Assembly (NCBI GenBank): GCA_937132065.1
Contig: CAKZNT010000037.1
Coordinates: 32,260-96,259, forward strand
DNA: 64,000 nt
Direction: 5' to 3'
Source: an uncultured Loktanella sp.
GTDB lineage: Bacteria; Pseudomonadota; Alphaproteobacteria; Rhodobacterales; Rhodobacteraceae
The position numbers and the translations under genes are program-made. Every line of letters starts with the position of its first letter. Position 1 is the first letter of the stretch. Of the stretch, positions 63,244-64,000 are shown piece after piece. The notes beneath the pieces are model-generated. The model was not told the origin of the DNA. It searched no databases and saw only the letters and a program-made list of their open reading frames with translations.

Positions 63244-63543
63244 ATGGCTGACAAGACATTAACGCGCATGGATTTGGCTGATGCCGTTCATAGCCAAGTG
63301 GGACTATCTCGTAACGAAAGCGCCGATCTTGTCGAAAGTGTTCTGGGCCATGTATCGGATGCCCTCGTGCAAGGTGAAGCTGTCAAAATCTCATCCTTCG
63401 GCACATTCTCGATCCGCGAAAAAGCGGCCCGTGTTGGCCGCAATCCAAAAACTGGCGAAGAGGTTCCGATCCACCCGCGCCGCGTTCTCACATTCCGTCC
63501 GTCCCACTTGATGAAAGACAGGGTCGCTGCGGGCAACAAATAG
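63244..63543 (+). CDS. ihfA: Integration host factor alpha subunit
   Basis: 99-aa DNA-bending protein. [25 protein letters not shown] and the arm [30 protein letters not shown] with Pro in the beta-arm typical of IHF-alpha. The start at 63244 has GGGGGA upstream; eight codons further upstream are open but not needed. Confidence 0.96.
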   Translation: MADKTLTRMDLADAVHSQVGLSRNESADLVESVLGHVSDALVQGEAVKISSFGTFSIREKAARVGRNPKTGEEVPIHPRRVLTFRPSHLMKDRVAAGNK

Positions 63544-63554
63544 GACCATCTCAA

Positions 63555-64000
63555 ATGGCCAAGTCCCGCGATGCATTTCGCACCATTAGCGAAGTTGCGA
63601 CGGCAATCGACACCCCGACCCATGTTCTGCGGTTCTGGGAAAGCAAGTTTTCACAGATCAAGCCGGTTAAACGCGCTGGTGGCCGCCGGTATTACCGCCC
63701 TGACGATGTTGACCTGCTTGCTGGCATCAAGACCTTGCTGCACGAGCATGGGATGACGATCAAAGGCGCGCAAAAGCTCCTTAAAGAGCAAGGCGTTAAG
63801 CATGTTGCCGCTCTTGCCAGTGCCGAATCTGCGCCTGTTTCCTCCCCTGAAAACGATAATGTTGTTGCGATGAAGACGGAGGTTGCTGAGGTTGCTGAGG
63901 TTGCTGAGGTTGCTGAGGTTGCTGAGGTTGCTGAGGTTGCTGAGGTTGCTGAGGTTGCTGAGGTTGCTGAGGTTGCTGAGGTTGCTGAGGTTGCTGAGGT
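63555..64000 (+). CDS. MerR-family regulator, C-terminal part cut by the window end
   Basis: 148 codons are visible before the window ends. Residues 10-75 form a MerR helix-turn-helix domain ([45 protein letters not shown]) of the type that lies after ihfA in alphaproteobacteria. From codon 109 the protein is a pure Glu-Val-Ala repeat out of the window. The MerR gene starts 11 bases after ihfA. Ligand unknown; such proteins often lack the metal-binding Cys. Confidence 0.9.
   Translation, partial: MAKSRDAFRTISEVATAIDTPTHVLRFWESKFSQIKPVKRAGGRRYYRPDDVDLLAGIKTLLHEHGMTIKGAQKLLKEQGVKHVAALASAESAPVSSPENDNVVAMKTEVAEVAEVAEVAEVAEVAEVAEVAEVAEVAEVAEVAEVAE
63879..64000 (+). repeat. 9-bp tandem repeat GAGGTTGCT, in frame
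   Basis: At least 13 perfect copies of GAGGTTGCT in the reading frame of the MerR-type gene, giving (Glu-Val-Ala)n, continuing past the window end. Unit length is a multiple of three, so copy changes keep the frame. Confidence 0.95.

Noticed and set aside
63879..64000. Tandem repeat considered as CRISPR
   Set aside because: Units are 9 bp, directly joined and in frame with a gene; no spacers.
1..64000. Prophage, transposase, integron or toxin-antitoxin islands
   Set aside because: Looked for; apart from chromosomal XerD no integrase or transposase was seen and gene content is housekeeping throughout.

Overview
The window looks like chromosomal DNA of a marine alphaproteobacterium of the Rhodobacteraceae (Roseobacter group). 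Supporting signs are the isc-suf operon headed by an IscR-type regulator with a single cysteine and a TTTAGAA-N3-TTCTAAA operator, an lpxD-ACP-ketosynthase cluster, an OlsB-like ornithine N-acyltransferase, a DUF4167 protein, IHF-alpha followed by a MerR-type gene, and moderately high GC with dense gene packing and many ATGA/TAATG overlaps. No insertion sequence, prophage, CRISPR array or rRNA was seen. One tRNA (Arg, anticodon CCG) is present. Most of the window is core chromosome.

Layout: 0-4.7 kb, a peptide-type ABC importer (two permeases, one fused double ATPase) whose intergenic joint carries an 11-bp-period GTGCAC repeat. 4.8-7.8 kb, a lytic transglycosylase, ssb, and aroB-aroK (shikimate pathway). 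7.9-10.5 kb, a coupled trio of small membrane protein, secreted protein of unknown function and the XerD recombinase. 10.6-13.5 kb, a CorC/HlyC-type membrane protein and a HerA-like ATPase, convergent. 13.5-13.75 kb, two candidate small RNAs in tandem. 13.9-16.8 kb, an IalB-like protein, a sterol desaturase/fatty acid hydroxylase family protein and an acyltransferase. 16.6-21.8 kb, an envelope cluster on the minus strand (L,D-transpeptidase, lpxD, ACP, ketosynthase) with a divergent Tat-exported DUF882 peptidase-like gene.

21.8-29.5 kb holds tRNA-Arg and the minus-strand iscR-nifS/iscS-sufB-orf-sufC-sufD-yip1-sufS operon for iron-sulfur cluster assembly, with its operator overlapping the iscR -10 element. 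29.7-35.6 kb carries an alpha/beta hydrolase, an HD hydrolase, a CPBP protease, a DEAD-box RNA helicase and several small proteins. 35.7-41.4 kb has ndk, an ABC-F protein, marC, a retropepsin-like protease, holC and pepA. 41.5-48.9 kb is a long plus-strand run lptF-lptG-lptD-surA-pdxA-rsmA: lipopolysaccharide export, outer-membrane protein folding, vitamin B6 synthesis and rRNA maturation, the order typical for alphaproteobacteria. 48.9-54.9 kb, mostly minus strand, has a methyltransferase, DUF4167, prmC-prfA (translation termination), DUF1499, agmatinase and an M20 amidohydrolase. 55-60 kb has mazG, an iron-binding periplasmic protein without its own permease, uup, olsB and bamE. 60-64 kb is the classic yceD-rpmF-plsX-fabH-ihfA-merR run (ribosomal protein plus fatty-acid initiation plus IHF); the last gene leaves the window inside an in-frame 9-bp tandem repeat coding (Glu-Val-Ala)n.

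I found no clearly new multigene system. The best unexplained signals are short: the two GTGCAC arrays with an exact 11-bp period at distant loci, the paired candidate sRNAs near 13.6 kb, the structured region at 34.3-34.6 kb, an intragenic copy of the iron box, several perfect operator-like palindromes, and the EVA repeat.
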